Assembly: GCA_028277885.1 (NCBI GenBank)
Contig: JANQFK010000022.1
Coordinates: forward strand, 345,810-409,809
Direction of reading: 5' to 3'
From: Myxococcota bacterium
GTDB taxonomy: Bacteria > Myxococcota_A > UBA9160 > UBA6930
DNA: 64,000 nt
Shown piece by piece: positions 52,644 to 63,506 of this stretch (positions are counted from its first letter, which is position 1; each line of letters opens with the position of its first letter). The position numbers and the translations under genes are program-made. The notes beneath the pieces were generated by a model. The model was not told the origin of the DNA. It was given only the letters and a program-made list of their open reading frames with translations, and made no database searches.

Positions 52644-53503
52644 GAGGTCTCGAGGCGGCGCAGGCCGGCCCCCACCACCAGCATCAGGCCGCACGCCACC
52701 GCGTAGGTGAGCAGGCCGGCGCCCTCGTGGAGCGGACCGCTGGTGGCGCGGTCGGCCCCGACCCGGGCCGCGAGGGCGCAGGTCGCGACCACCCGCGCCA
52801 GGTTGCCCGCCATGGCGAGGGGGATCACCGCGACCGCGAGCGCGGCGCGGGTCCCGAAGCGGCGCAGGGTGAAGTAGCCGAGCAGGATGGCGAGGGGCGT
52901 GAGGGTGACGATGGAGGTGACGCCGCTGCACGCCTCGGCGACGAAGAGCGAGTCGCCGCCGGGCAGGCGCAGCACGTTGCCCTCGCGGGTCACCGCGAGC
53001 CCGAAGGCGTTCAGCAGCGCCACCGACGCGGTCGAGACCCACAGCTGGAGCTGCACGATGGTGGGCCCGATCCAGGCCGGCGGCACCGGCACCATGAAGA
53101 TCAGGTAGCCGATGGGAAACGCGAGGGAGCGCAGCCAGCCGGCCCCGCGCGCGAAGAGCACCGCCCCCGCCACGGCGACCACCAGCGCCAGGCCCTGGAG
53201 CGAGACCTCCCCCACGCCCAGGCCGAGCACGTAGGCGAGCAGGGCGAGGCCCATCACCGCGAGGCCCCGCCGGTCCGCTGCCCGGGCGATGCGGCGTCGG
53301 CGCGGCGCCTCGCGCATCAGCACCCACAGCGCCACCACCGGCACCAGGAAGCCGTGGCTCTGGTAGTCCACGGCGCGCCACACCCGGGCCAGCTCGACGA
53401 GGGCCGGTGCGAAGGCCAGGGCCAGCAGCCCGCCCAGCAGCAGCTCCCGCGGCGCCAGCCCGCCGGGCCCTCGCGACTCGATGCTGTCCCCCGCGGACGC
53501 CAC
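52625..53503 (-). CDS. exosortase (PEP-CTERM sorting transpeptidase)
   Basis: 292 residues, about eight membrane helices. The catalytic triad is visible: Cys192 in EACSGV, Arg237 in NLARVVAT and His259 in HEGAGLL. It cleaves PEP-CTERM proteins at the membrane; two candidate substrates are in the window. No C-terminal EpsI domain, and no exopolysaccharide genes next to it. GTG at 53503 follows GAGGGGG by about five bases; the long upstream open frame is rejected. Divergent from the PilZ/cNMP gene. Confidence 0.92.
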   Translation of the reverse strand: MASAGDSIESRGPGGLAPRELLLGGLLALAFAPALVELARVWRAVDYQSHGFLVPVVALWVLMREAPRRRRIARAADRRGLAVMGLALLAYVLGLGVGEVSLQGLALVVAVAGAVLFARGAGWLRSLAFPIGYLIFMVPVPPAWIGPTIVQLQLWVSTASVALLNAFGLAVTREGNVLRLPGGDSLFVAEACSGVTSIVTLTPLAILLGYFTLRRFGTRAALAVAVIPLAMAGNLARVVATCALAARVGADRATSGPLHEGAGLLTYAVACGLMLVVGAGLRRLETSWTRSA

Positions 53504-53592
53504 GAATCCCCCTCGCCTCCCGCCCGGGCCCGCAGCGGGGCCCGGGAGCGGCGCGCTCCGCCGCCCCTCATCGGCACGACCCTCGCGCCGCG

Positions 53593-53617
53593 AGAATTCA
53601 AGCGGGGCTGGAATTCT
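53593..53617. promoter_or_regulatory. AGAATTC/GAATTCT inverted repeat between exosortase and PilZ genes
   Basis: Perfect 7-bp arms (53593-53599, 53611-53617) spaced by 11 bases, AT-rich for this genome and midway between two divergent genes. A candidate operator for one or both. Confidence 0.4.
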
Positions 53618-53651
53618 ACCGACAGGAGGGAACGTGGAGGAGTCGCCGCCC

Positions 53652-54473
53652 ATGCTGCGTCCGCCCCAGCGCCCGAACCCCCTGGCCTCGCCCGATCCCC
53701 TGGAGGCCCGGGTCGACCCGCGCACCGGGGCCGACTTCCCGGTGCGCCTCTACACGAGCGAGATCCGGGGCGGGCTCGAGGCGCGCTCCCGGGACCTGAG
53801 CGTGGGCGGCCTGTGCGTCGCCACGGCGACGCCCTTCGCCATCAAGGCCGTCCAGCGCGTGCGCCTCGAGCTCCCGGGCGGCCCCCTCGAGGTGGCGGCC
53901 GAGGGCCGCTGGCAGAACGCGCTGCCCCACGACGACGTGGTGATGACGGGCCTCGCCTTCGTGGACACCCCCGACGAGGTGGTGGACCGTCTTTGGGACA
54001 CCGTGCTCGACGCGGCCAAGCGCTTCGCCCGCTTCATCCACACCCGCTCCGAGATCCGCGAGATCGGCATCGAGGGCGCGATGGGGCTCGCCCAGGTGAG
54101 CCGCTTCCGCAACGTGCCGGCCGGCCAGACCGTCTACCGCCAGGGTCCCGCCGCGCCGGGCGAGCGCTCGATCTTCCTGGTGGACCGCGGCGCCGTGACG
54201 CTGCGCGTGCGGGTGCGGGACGTCCGCGAGTGCGACCTCGAGCGCCTGGAGAGCGGGGCCCTGTTCGGCGGGCTCCCCCTCGTGGCCGGCGTGGACCACT
54301 CCGAGACCGCCCAGGCGGAGATCGACAGCCGCATCCTCGAGCTCGACGAGCGCGCCTTCCTGTACCTGTCGCGCAGCCGTCCCTGGCTCGCCCAGCGGCT
54401 CTCCCAGGCCGTCACCTGCGCCTACGCGCGGCGGCTCCACCACCTGCTGGCCCGGGCGCGCGACCTCCTCTAG
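53652..54473 (+). CDS. PilZ domain fused to cyclic nucleotide-binding-like domain
   Basis: 273 residues. N-terminal PilZ-like barrel (about 15-110: ARVDPRTGADFPVRLYTSEIRGGLEARSRDLSVGGLCVATATP, where DLSVGG is the D/NxSxxG box), then a beta-roll of the cNMP-binding fold (about 135-245: FRNVPAGQTVYRQG...GERSIFLVDRGAVTLRV...SGALFGGLPLVAG) and helices. The phosphate cassette is degenerate (GALFGGLPLVAGVDHSETAQAE), so nucleotide binding is doubtful. It may link c-di-GMP to envelope sorting. GGAGGAG lies nine bases before ATG 53652. Confidence 0.78.
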   Translation: MLRPPQRPNPLASPDPLEARVDPRTGADFPVRLYTSEIRGGLEARSRDLSVGGLCVATATPFAIKAVQRVRLELPGGPLEVAAEGRWQNALPHDDVVMTGLAFVDTPDEVVDRLWDTVLDAAKRFARFIHTRSEIREIGIEGAMGLAQVSRFRNVPAGQTVYRQGPAAPGERSIFLVDRGAVTLRVRVRDVRECDLERLESGALFGGLPLVAGVDHSETAQAEIDSRILELDERAFLYLSRSRPWLAQRLSQAVTCAYARRLHHLLARARDLL

Positions 54474-54482
54474 GCGCCTCCC

Positions 54483-54573
54483 GCGCCTCGGGTCGACCGG
54501 CGCGCGACGCGCGCCTCCGGTGGACCGGCACGCTTCGCGCGCCTCCGGTGGACCGGCACGCTTCGCGCGCCTC
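54483..54573. repeat. 28-bp tandem repeat, three copies plus partial
   Basis: Copies 2 and 3 (54511-54538, 54539-54566) are identical; copy 1 (54483-54510) is diverged; a 7-base partial copy follows. The copies lie between the PilZ/cNMP and GH1 genes, just before the TAGACT -10-like box (54580-54585) of the latter. Confidence 0.75.
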
Positions 54574-54624
54574 TTGCCCTAGACTCTCGCGGCGCGGGGC
54601 GTCGCGGGAGCGGGAGGAGCGGGC

Positions 54625-55980
<1,356 letters not shown>

Positions 55981-56013
55981 GCGTGCTCTCCGCGGCGGAC
56001 GCCCGGCGAGACC

Positions 56014-56727
56014 TCAGCTGCGCCGCGGCCTGCGGCCCGCGAGCCCCAGGCCCAGCAGGCCCGTGCCCAGCAGCACCGAGCTGACGGGCTCCGGCACCAC
56101 CGAGAACTCGTTGCCCAGCAGCGAGACCGCGGCCGAGCCGCCCGGGCCGCCACTGTCGAGGCGGACCGAGTCGAGCACCAGGAAGCTCGGCGTCTGGGGG
56201 CTGAAGCTCGCGCTGTCCGAGTCGTTCACGACGCCGCCCAGGTTCTCGACATTCACGATGGCGAACTCGTTGCCGTCGGGCAGCACGATCATGTCGCCCG
56301 GGAAGAGCGACTTGAAGACCTTCGCGAAGCTCGGGAAGCCGCCGGGGACGACCTCGGTCTCGGCGCTCAGGTCCACGCCGTTCACCGGCGCGCCCAGCAC
56401 CGTCACGCGGTAGAGCAGGTAGAACTCCGCCTCGTCGCCGTCGCTGACCGAGAGGGGACCGTTCAGCTCGAGGCCGTTCGCCGTGGTGGACAGGCTCAGC
56501 GCCTCGACCTGCACCGGGTCGAGCTCCCCCGAGCCGAACACCGCGAAGTCCGAGAACTGCAGGTTGCCGCTCTGGGAGAGCAACACCGTGTCCTTGTCGA
56601 AGGTGAGATCGAGGCCGGTCAGCGGACTGATCGTGGCCGCCAGGGCGGGACCGTTCCCGATCACCGTCGCGACGAAGGCGAAGATCAGCCAACGACCGCG
56701 GCGCAACAGCTCTCTCCAGCTCGGCAT
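56014..56727 (-). CDS. PEP-CTERM sorting-domain protein
   Basis: 237 residues. Signal peptide (about 1-31, cut after ALA), a beta-rich ectodomain (LTFDKDTVLLSQSGNLQFSDFAVFG...; FSPQTPSFLVLDSVRLDSGGPGG), and the sorting signal VVPEPVSSVLLGTGLLGLGLAGRRPRRS. No enzyme domain recognised. Start ATG 56727 has AGGGGA five bases upstream. Its 5' leader holds a 15-bp triple repeat, and the two-box motif shared with PEP-CTERM gene 1 is further up. Confidence 0.87.
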   Translation of the reverse strand: MPSWRELLRRGRWLIFAFVATVIGNGPALAATISPLTGLDLTFDKDTVLLSQSGNLQFSDFAVFGSGELDPVQVEALSLSTTANGLELNGPLSVSDGDEAEFYLLYRVTVLGAPVNGVDLSAETEVVPGGFPSFAKVFKSLFPGDMIVLPDGNEFAIVNVENLGGVVNDSDSASFSPQTPSFLVLDSVRLDSGGPGGSAAVSLLGNEFSVVPEPVSSVLLGTGLLGLGLAGRRPRRS

Positions 56728-56744
56728 GGGTTCCCCTCGTTCCT

Positions 56745-56789
56745 CGGAGCCAACTCGACCGGAGCCAACTCGCCCGGAGCCGGCTCTCC
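56745..56789. repeat. 15-bp tandem repeat in leader of PEP-CTERM gene 2
   Basis: Three units (56745-56759, 56760-56774, 56775-56789) with core CGGAGCCAACTCG; the third is diverged. Lies between the shared two-box motif and the ribosome-binding site. Confidence 0.7.
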
Positions 56790-56857
56790 GCGAGCCGGCC
56801 TGCGCTCCCATGCGACCCGTCCGCCGCCCGGGAGCACGCTCCAGTGGCTTCGTGGAG

Positions 56858-56884
56858 TCGTGGTGGCCCGGCCGCGGTTGTGTC
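56858..56884 (-). promoter_or_regulatory. shared two-box motif upstream of PEP-CTERM gene 2
   Basis: Minus strand: GACACAA (56884-56878), 13 bases, ACCACGA (56864-56858), the same boxes and spacing as at 8131-8157. An A8 run (T8 on this strand) is just upstream. Confidence 0.45.
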
Positions 56885-57011
56885 GGGGTGGAGGCAAAAA
56901 AAACGACCCGGAAGGGGCAGAAGGCCCCCGGGGAAGGGGCTGGGAGGGGTGGCCCCCTGGGGCGCGCGTCTCGTGCCTTCCGCGCGCGGCTCGCCCTGCT
57001 ATACCTGCGCC

Positions 57012-57188
57012 ATGGGCCGCTCCACGAGCACGATGGACCTCGCCCCCCGGACCCCGAGCCACCCGGGGGGTCGCCCCTCGGCCGGCGAGCGCGCCGGGAA
57101 CGGCGGCTGGGAGCCGCCGGCCTTCCGGGTCGTGGCCCTCGACTGCGAGATCACGGCCTACGCGCCCGACGACGAGCCCCTCTTCTAG
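57012..57188 (+). CDS. PqqA-like RiPP precursor peptide
   Basis: 58 residues. A variable N-terminus is followed by WEPPAFRVVALDCEITAY and an acidic end APDDEPLF. Laid against PqqA (WTKPAF...EVTMY in well-known examples), Trp, Pro-Ala-Phe, Glu, Thr and Tyr fall at the same spacing; Glu and Tyr in E-x-x-x-Y are the two residues that PqqE joins to make pyrroloquinoline quinone. The acidic extension after Tyr resembles methylotroph PqqA. No pqqBCDE in the window. ATG 57012 (or 57033) with a TATACC -10 six bases before the first; no Shine-Dalgarno. Confidence 0.6.
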   Translation: MGRSTSTMDLAPRTPSHPGGRPSAGERAGNGGWEPPAFRVVALDCEITAYAPDDEPLF

Positions 57189-57211
57189 GCCACTCCTCCG
57201 GCAGGACTTCC

Positions 57212-57946
57212 GTGGGCTTCTTCGAAACGCTGGGCCGTGTGGCCTCGGGCATCCGCGAGGCGCTGCGCCGCTACTTCGTGGCGGGGGTGCTCGCCTTCGC
57301 GCCGATCGGCGTCACGATCTGGGCCATCGCCTGGATCATCCAGCGCCTCGACAACCTGATCCTGCCGCGGCTCCTCACCCTGGCCGGGCTCGAGAACCCA
57401 CCCCGGCTGCCCCTGGTGGGGGCGCTCTTCACCCTGCTGGTGATCCTGCTGTTCGGCGTGGTGGCCCGGCACTTCTTCGGCTGGGAGGCGGTGCGCCTGG
57501 GCGAGCGGCTGCTCAACCGGGTCCCCATCGCGCGCAGCATCTACGCCGGGGTGAAGCAGCTCCTCGAGGCCATCTTCGTGTCCTCGTCGCCGACGAGCTT
57601 CCGACGCGTGGTGCTGATCGAGTACCCGCGCAAGGGCCTCTACGCCGTCGCCTTCACCACGGGCCCGGCGCGCGGCGTGGTGCAGGAGCGCACCGAGCAG
57701 CGCATGGTGAACTGCTTCGTCCCCACCACGCCGAACCCGACCTCGGGCTTCTACCTGCTGGTGCCCGAGGAGGAGCTCACCGACGTGGACTTCAGCGTCG
57801 AGGACGCCTTCAAGCTGATCATGTCGGCGGGGCTGGTCTCACCGGACCAGGACGCGAACGGCCGGCCCCGGGCGGTGCCGGCGGAGACGCTCAGTCCGAC
57901 TCCGGCTCCGAGTCCTTCCGGCGCTCCTGAAACGCCCTCCAGGTGA
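57212..57946 (+). CDS. DUF502 family membrane protein
   Basis: 244 residues. Two membrane helices near the N-terminus (about 22-45 and 68-88), then the conserved DUF502 parts: RVPIARSIYAGVKQLLEAI, FRRVVLIEYPRKGLYAVAFTTG, FVPTTPNPTSGFYLLVPEEEL. Function unknown in bacteria. GTG 57212 has AGGA about five bases upstream. 23 bases after the PqqA-like gene on the same strand. The Pro/Ser tail overlaps the convergent gene by 56 bases. Confidence 0.88.
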   Translation: MGFFETLGRVASGIREALRRYFVAGVLAFAPIGVTIWAIAWIIQRLDNLILPRLLTLAGLENPPRLPLVGALFTLLVILLFGVVARHFFGWEAVRLGERLLNRVPIARSIYAGVKQLLEAIFVSSSPTSFRRVVLIEYPRKGLYAVAFTTGPARGVVQERTEQRMVNCFVPTTPNPTSGFYLLVPEEELTDVDFSVEDAFKLIMSAGLVSPDQDANGRPRAVPAETLSPTPAPSPSGAPETPSR

Positions 57947-58190
57947 ACCAGGCGGCCGCGACGGCGAGGATCGGTGCGCCGTAGCGGTTGAAGTCGATGG
58001 CGAACTGGTCGCCCTCCTCCAGGTTGCGCTGGATGAACTCCTGGTTGAGGAACCCGTCGTAGAACAGCCAGAGGGCGAAGCCCGCCAGGATCAGCGGCAG
58101 GAAGAACGGGTTGTCGAAGGGCGTCGAGGCGACCTCGTCCTCTTCCTCGTCGGACGCGGGCTCGACGCTGCGCTCCTCGGGCTCTGTCAT
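57891..58190 (-). CDS. small acidic membrane protein, unknown
   Basis: 99 residues. An acidic N-terminus (TEPEERSVEPASDEEEDE), a membrane helix (FFLPLILAGFALWLFYDGFL), and a second helix (APILAVAAAWFTWRAF) with a charged tail. Conserved look (NPFFLPLILAGFALWLFYDGF) but no family name known to me. Convergent overlap of 56 bases with DUF502. Confidence 0.7.
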   Translation of the reverse strand: MTEPEERSVEPASDEEEDEVASTPFDNPFFLPLILAGFALWLFYDGFLNQEFIQRNLEEGDQFAIDFNRYGAPILAVAAAWFTWRAFQERRKDSEPESD

Positions 58191-58241
58191 GGCGGCGGAG
58201 GGTAGCAGCTGGGGGAGCGGGGGCCGCGGCCGCTTGCGCGC

Positions 58242-58258
58242 CGAGCCCGAAGGGCTCG
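58242..58258 (-). terminator. hairpin after CvpA gene
   Basis: CGAGCCC-GAA-GGGCTCG, perfect 7-bp stem, in the gap between the CvpA stop and the ATG of the small acidic gene's upstream side; same words as in 4837-4857. Confidence 0.5.
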
Positions 58259-58294
58259 CTCGGCCAGGAGGCCGCCCCGCGGAGGCTCGCCCGG

Positions 58295-59257
58295 CTAGCC
58301 GCGCGGGGCGCCCGGCGGCTCCAGCATCCGCGAGACCAGGTCGCGGAAGTCCTCGCGGGCCAGGAGCGCGGCGAGGTCGCCGGCCTCGAGCAGGTCCCGG
58401 ACCTCGCCGTCCTCCAGCAGGCGCTGCGCCTCGGGATCGCTGCGCAGGCGCTGGAGGCGGGGCGCCACCTCCCGCAGGCCCTCGCCGAGGGCGTCGCGGA
58501 AGGCCCGCGGGCTCGCCGCCGCCCGGCCGTCGATCATCCCGAGGGCACCGAGATCCTCTCGCAGCCGGCGGTCCTGGGAGAGGTGCTGGAGGCTGGGGCG
58601 CGACAGGGCCGCCTCCACCTCGCCCCGCTCGAGGTGGCTCCAGAAGCGCGCGTCGCGCTGGAGGGCCTCGAAGCGCGGGTGCTCGAGGACACCCTGGAGC
58701 CGCTCGGCGGTCTCGGCGGGGCGGCCCGCCATGCGCGCCACCACCCGCGAGCCCGGGTCCTCGTCGCCCAGCACCAGGCCGGCGGCGCCCTCGGCCACGC
58801 CTCCCGAGAGCCGGGGCAGGACCGCGCCGGAGAGGTCCGGCAGGTCCTCGGCCGCGCCGGTCACTCGCAGCGCATCCACGAACAGCAGCAGCCAGCCCAC
58901 GAGGAGCACGACGGCGCCGCCGCGCACCAGCCCGAAGGCGGCGCCCAGCAAGCGGTCGAGCCCCGAGCGCACGCCTTCGGCGAGGCGGCGCCGGTCGAAG
59001 GAGCGCAGCCCGAGCCCGACGACGGCGAAGAGCACCTGGCTCGCCACGAAGGCCCCGATGGCGGCCAGGGGCGCCGCGACCCAGGGCGCGACGTCGAGGG
59101 CCTCCGCGACCCGGGGCCCCGAGACCACCGCGGCGTGGGCGGCCAGCGCGTAGCCGGCGACGAGGGCGAGGAGCCGGAAGCCGCTCATCAGGGCCCCGCG
59201 CCAGGCCCCGAGGGCCCCGAACACGGCGAGGAGCAGCAGTGCGGCGAGGTCGATCAT
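58295..59257 (-). CDS. CvpA family membrane protein
   Basis: 320 residues. Four N-terminal membrane helices with the CvpA pattern (LGAWRGALMSGFRLLALVAGYALA; LDRLLGAAFGLVRGGAVVLLVGW), then a long cytoplasmic or periplasmic region (about 165-320) with helical DNA/peptide-like repeats (FEALQRDARFWSHLERGEVEAALSRPSLQHLSQDRRLREDL). CvpA proteins are linked to envelope homeostasis. Divergent from the PspA operon across 227 bases. Confidence 0.87.
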   Translation of the reverse strand: MIDLAALLLLAVFGALGAWRGALMSGFRLLALVAGYALAAHAAVVSGPRVAEALDVAPWVAAPLAAIGAFVASQVLFAVVGLGLRSFDRRRLAEGVRSGLDRLLGAAFGLVRGGAVVLLVGWLLLFVDALRVTGAAEDLPDLSGAVLPRLSGGVAEGAAGLVLGDEDPGSRVVARMAGRPAETAERLQGVLEHPRFEALQRDARFWSHLERGEVEAALSRPSLQHLSQDRRLREDLGALGMIDGRAAASPRAFRDALGEGLREVAPRLQRLRSDPEAQRLLEDGEVRDLLEAGDLAALLAREDFRDLVSRMLEPPGAPRG

Positions 59258-59303
59258 GGGCTGGGGATCGGACGCCCCGGGGACCCGCTGAAGCGGCCCG
59301 ATC

Positions 59304-59339
59304 CCGGCGCGGTGCAGCGCCGGAACTGCAGGGTGCAGT
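59304..59339. promoter_or_regulatory. two dyads upstream of the sigma-54 promoter (enhancer candidate)
   Basis: CCGGCGC/GCGCCGG (59304-59310, 59317-59323) and ACTGCA-GGG-TGCAGT (59325-59339), centred about 115 and 97 bases upstream of +1, the usual distance for an NtrC-type activator. A third hairpin CCCTCG/CGAGGG lies at 59378-59395. Confidence 0.5.
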
Positions 59340-59402
59340 CCCGACGCGGCACCTCGGAGCCGGTGCGCCGCCCTAACCCCTCGATTTTCCGAGGGCGCCC
59401 CG

Positions 59403-59417
59403 TGGCACGGAGATTGC
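59403..59417 (+). promoter_or_regulatory. sigma-54 promoter of the PspA operon
   Basis: TGGCAC-N5-TTGC, the exact -24/-12 consensus with both invariant GG and GC. +1 near 59429, leader about 56 bases to ATG 59485. The operon's own activator has the GAFTGA loop that contacts sigma-54. Confidence 0.88.
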
Positions 59418-59484
59418 GCTACAGGCGGCCATGCGAAGGTGGCACCATGTCGAGTCCAGGCACCCGCGCCCGAGGGAGCACGCC

Positions 59485-60735
59485 ATGAGCGACCGCTGGG
59501 ACGAGGCCGATCCCCCCACCGGGGTGCCCCCGGTCCCGCCCGCCCCGCCGGTGCCTCCGGTCCCGCCGGTCTCGGGCCGCCGGCGCGACACCCGCGAGAC
59601 GCGGCGCGCCGCCCGCCAGGAGCGCCACGCCCAGCGCGAGGAGCGCCGCAGCCAGCGCCGGGGCCGACCGCGCGTCGACGAGGAGCGGCGCGAGGCGCGC
59701 AAGAGCGGCAAGCGCAGGAAGCGCGACCTCACTCCCGAGGAGCGCGCCCTGCGCGAGGCCCAGCGCGCCGCCAACCGCAAGATGGGCTTCCTCTGGCACG
59801 CGGTCCCCTACGCGACCACCTGCCTCTTCCTGCTCTTCGTCGCCGGCTTCCGGCCCGCCTTCATCGTGGCGCTCTCCTGGGGGATCGGGCTCGCCTGCCA
59901 CTTCTTCGCCGCCATCGTGGCGCCCGGGCTGCGCCAGCGCCTGGTCGAGGACGAGGTCAAGCGGCGCATCCACGTCGACGTCTCCCAGCAGCGCCGCAGC
60001 CTCGAGGGCGAGCACGCGCGGCGTCTCGAGGAGCTGTCGGCCTCCATCGCCCACGAGATCCGGAACCCCATCACCGCCGCCAAGAGCCTGGTGCAGCAGA
60101 TGGGCGAGGACCCGGGCTCGGCGGAGCACGTCGAGTACGCCGGCGTCGCCCTGGAGGAGCTCGAGCGCGTCGAGCGCAGCATCTCGCACCTGCTGCGCTT
60201 CGCCCGCGACGAGGACATGCAGGTCGCCGAGGTGTCGATCGGCGACGTGGTCGACTCGGCGGTGGAGACCTTCCGGGACCGGATCGAGCGGCTCGGGGTC
60301 GCGGTGGAGCGCGACGTCGACGAGGCGGGGATCCTGCGCGGGGATCCGGAGAAGCTGCGCCGCGTGATCCTGAACCTGCTGGGCAACGCCCTCGACGCCT
60401 TCGAGGAGGCCCGCACCCAGGCCCCGCACCTGGTCGTCGCCGCCGGCGAGAACCTGGCCGGCACCGAGGTCTGGGTGCGGATCCGCGACAACGGTCCGGG
60501 CATCGACCCCGACCGCCTGCGGCGCATCTTCGACCCGTTCTTCACCTCGAAGGCCCGGGGCACGGGCCTCGGGCTGGCGATCTCGAAGAAGCTGGTGGAT
60601 GCCCACGGCGGCTCCCTCGAGGCCCACTCCGAGAACGGCGACGGCACCGAGTTCGTGCTCACCTTCCCCAAGCAGGCCGGCGCCGGGGGCACGCCCGATG
60701 GGACGACGACGGGACGAGAAGAGGGATGGCGATGA
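59485..60735 (+). CDS. sensor histidine kinase with 2TM N-terminus
   Basis: 416 residues. Pro-rich and Arg-rich N-terminus (1-100), two membrane helices (about 108-150) that resemble the 2TM domain, then HisKA with phosphoacceptor His190 in SIAHEIRNPI, and HATPase with NLLGNALDAFEEA, DNGPGIDP and GTGLGLAISKKLV. It has almost no periplasmic loop, so it probably senses the membrane. It should phosphorylate Asp53 of the activator at 61217. ATG 59485 (GAGGGAG upstream) is taken rather than an earlier ATG at 59431. Confidence 0.92.
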   Translation: MSDRWDEADPPTGVPPVPPAPPVPPVPPVSGRRRDTRETRRAARQERHAQREERRSQRRGRPRVDEERREARKSGKRRKRDLTPEERALREAQRAANRKMGFLWHAVPYATTCLFLLFVAGFRPAFIVALSWGIGLACHFFAAIVAPGLRQRLVEDEVKRRIHVDVSQQRRSLEGEHARRLEELSASIAHEIRNPITAAKSLVQQMGEDPGSAEHVEYAGVALEELERVERSISHLLRFARDEDMQVAEVSIGDVVDSAVETFRDRIERLGVAVERDVDEAGILRGDPEKLRRVILNLLGNALDAFEEARTQAPHLVVAAGENLAGTEVWVRIRDNGPGIDPDRLRRIFDPFFTSKARGTGLGLAISKKLVDAHGGSLEAHSENGDGTEFVLTFPKQAGAGGTPDGTTTGREEGWR

Positions 60736-61216
60736 GCCGGGACGCCGAGAGCCGGGCCCGGGCGCGCCTCACCCGCCAGGTGGTGGAGCTCGCCGTCGTG
60801 GTGGCGATCCTCGCCCTCGTGTTCCGCCCCCTCGCGGTCGTGGTGGCCGTGATCGGCGCGATCCGGCTGGTGCGCCGCTCGCTCCGCGACGTGCTCGAGC
60901 CCGCCCTCCACGAGCACTGGACCCGCACCGAGTACGAGCGGCGCCGCCCCGAGCCGCGCAGCGCACCTCCCGCGGTCCGCGCCCGCCGGGCCGAGACCGA
61001 GCGACGCGCGCGCACCCTCTCCTCCCAGGTGGCGCGCGAGCTGCGCGACCCCGTCCGCAACGCACGGGACCTGGTGCGCCGCATGGGCGAGGACCCCGGC
61101 GCCCCCCAGGCCCTGGGGCACGCCCGGGAGGCCCTGGCGGAGCTCGACCGGGTGGAGCGCAGCATCGCGCACCTGCTGCGCACGGCGCGCCAGGAGCGGG
61201 CGCCGGAGGGCTCGCC

Positions 61217-61220
<4 letters not shown>
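60732..61220 (+). CDS. degenerate histidine kinase: membrane segment plus DHp-like domain only
   Basis: 162 residues. A membrane helical pair (about 14-45), then about residues 85-155 clearly paralogous to the HisKA domain of the kinase before it: RMGEDPG, then ELDRVERSIAHLLRTAR against ELERVERSISHLLRFAR. But the His position is Arg102 (VARELRDP against IAHEIRNP) and there is no ATPase domain. It cannot autophosphorylate. It may form a mixed dimer with the kinase and change its activity. ATG 60732 overlaps the kinase stop by four bases; its end overlaps the activator start by GTGA. Confidence 0.82.
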
Positions 61221-62620
<1,400 letters not shown>

Positions 62621-62693
62621 GCGCGGAGGCGCGGCGCCCCACGCGCGCCGCCCGACGCGAGAGGACCCAGCGCCCGGGACCTGGAGGAACGAG

Positions 62694-63425
62694 ATGACCA
62701 CGAACCGACCCGGGCTCTTCGCCCGCTTCACCGGGCTGCTGCGCGGCGTGTTCGCCGGCTGGCTGCGGGACCGCGAGGAGCGCAGCCCTCGCGCCGTGTA
62801 CGAGAACGCCATCCAGCAGCGCGTCGCCCAGTACCGCGAGCTGAAGGACGCCGTGGCGGGCATCCTCTACATGCGCAACAAGCTCGAGGCCGAGATCGCC
62901 GACGGCCGCGAGGAGCTGGCGCGCACCCTCGAGGACCTGCGCCGGGCCGTCCGCAACGACCAGGACGACCTCGCCGTCTCGCTCATCGAGCGCAAGAACC
63001 AGCTGGTGTCCGAGATCGAGCACTCCGAGCGCGAGCTCGAGGCGCTGCGCAGCGAGGCGGGCGACGCCAAGTCCAACCTGGTGCGCTTCCGCGAGGAGAT
63101 CCGCAGCCTCGAGCGCGAGAAGGGCCGGGTGCTGGCGAGCCTCGCCAACGCCCGGGCGCGCCGACGCATCCAGGAGACCCTGGCGGGGCTCTCGGTGGAG
63201 GCCGACGTCCGGGCCCTCGAGGGCGTGCGCGAGCACGCCGCCCGGGTGGCCGCCGAGGGCATGCTGGAGGGCGAGATCGGCGCCGCCCTCGACACCGCGG
63301 GACGCCTGCGGACCCTGCGCGAGGAGGCCCGGACCGAGGCGGCCCATCGCGAGCTCGAGGAGCTCAAGCGCCAGTCCCGGACGCTCACGATCCCCGCCCG
63401 GGAGCCCGAGCCCGCTCGCGCCTGA
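62694..63425 (+). CDS. pspA: PspA/IM30 family phage-shock protein
   Basis: 243 residues, nearly all helix. N-terminal FARFTGLLRGVFAGWL, then a long coiled coil with LKDAVAGILYMRNKLEAEI, DDLAVSLIERKNQL and LVRFREEIRSLEREKGRVLASL. PspA binds damaged or stressed inner membrane and forms ESCRT-III-like coats. In E. coli it is driven by sigma-54 with PspF; here the activator is a two-component response regulator. GGAGG lies seven bases before the ATG. Last gene of the operon; 73 bases after the activator without a second sigma-54 site. Confidence 0.88.
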   Translation: MTTNRPGLFARFTGLLRGVFAGWLRDREERSPRAVYENAIQQRVAQYRELKDAVAGILYMRNKLEAEIADGREELARTLEDLRRAVRNDQDDLAVSLIERKNQLVSEIEHSERELEALRSEAGDAKSNLVRFREEIRSLEREKGRVLASLANARARRRIQETLAGLSVEADVRALEGVREHAARVAAEGMLEGEIGAALDTAGRLRTLREEARTEAAHRELEELKRQSRTLTIPAREPEPARA

Positions 63426-63506
63426 GCACTCGCACCGGAGGCCGCCCGGTCGGCGGGTGGCTCCGGATCCGTCCGGCGGCGCGGCGCCAGGAGGCCGACC
63501 CACTGC

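Noticed and set aside
51456..53381. 641-codon open frame as one long QueG
   Set aside because: The first 246 codons are antisense-free shadow of the exosortase gene in another frame; QueG begins at GTG 52643, where its family N-terminus starts.
59431..59484. Upstream ATG 59431 as start of the histidine kinase
   Set aside because: It lies about two bases from the predicted +1 of the sigma-54 promoter and has no ribosome-binding site; ATG 59485 has GAGGGAG.
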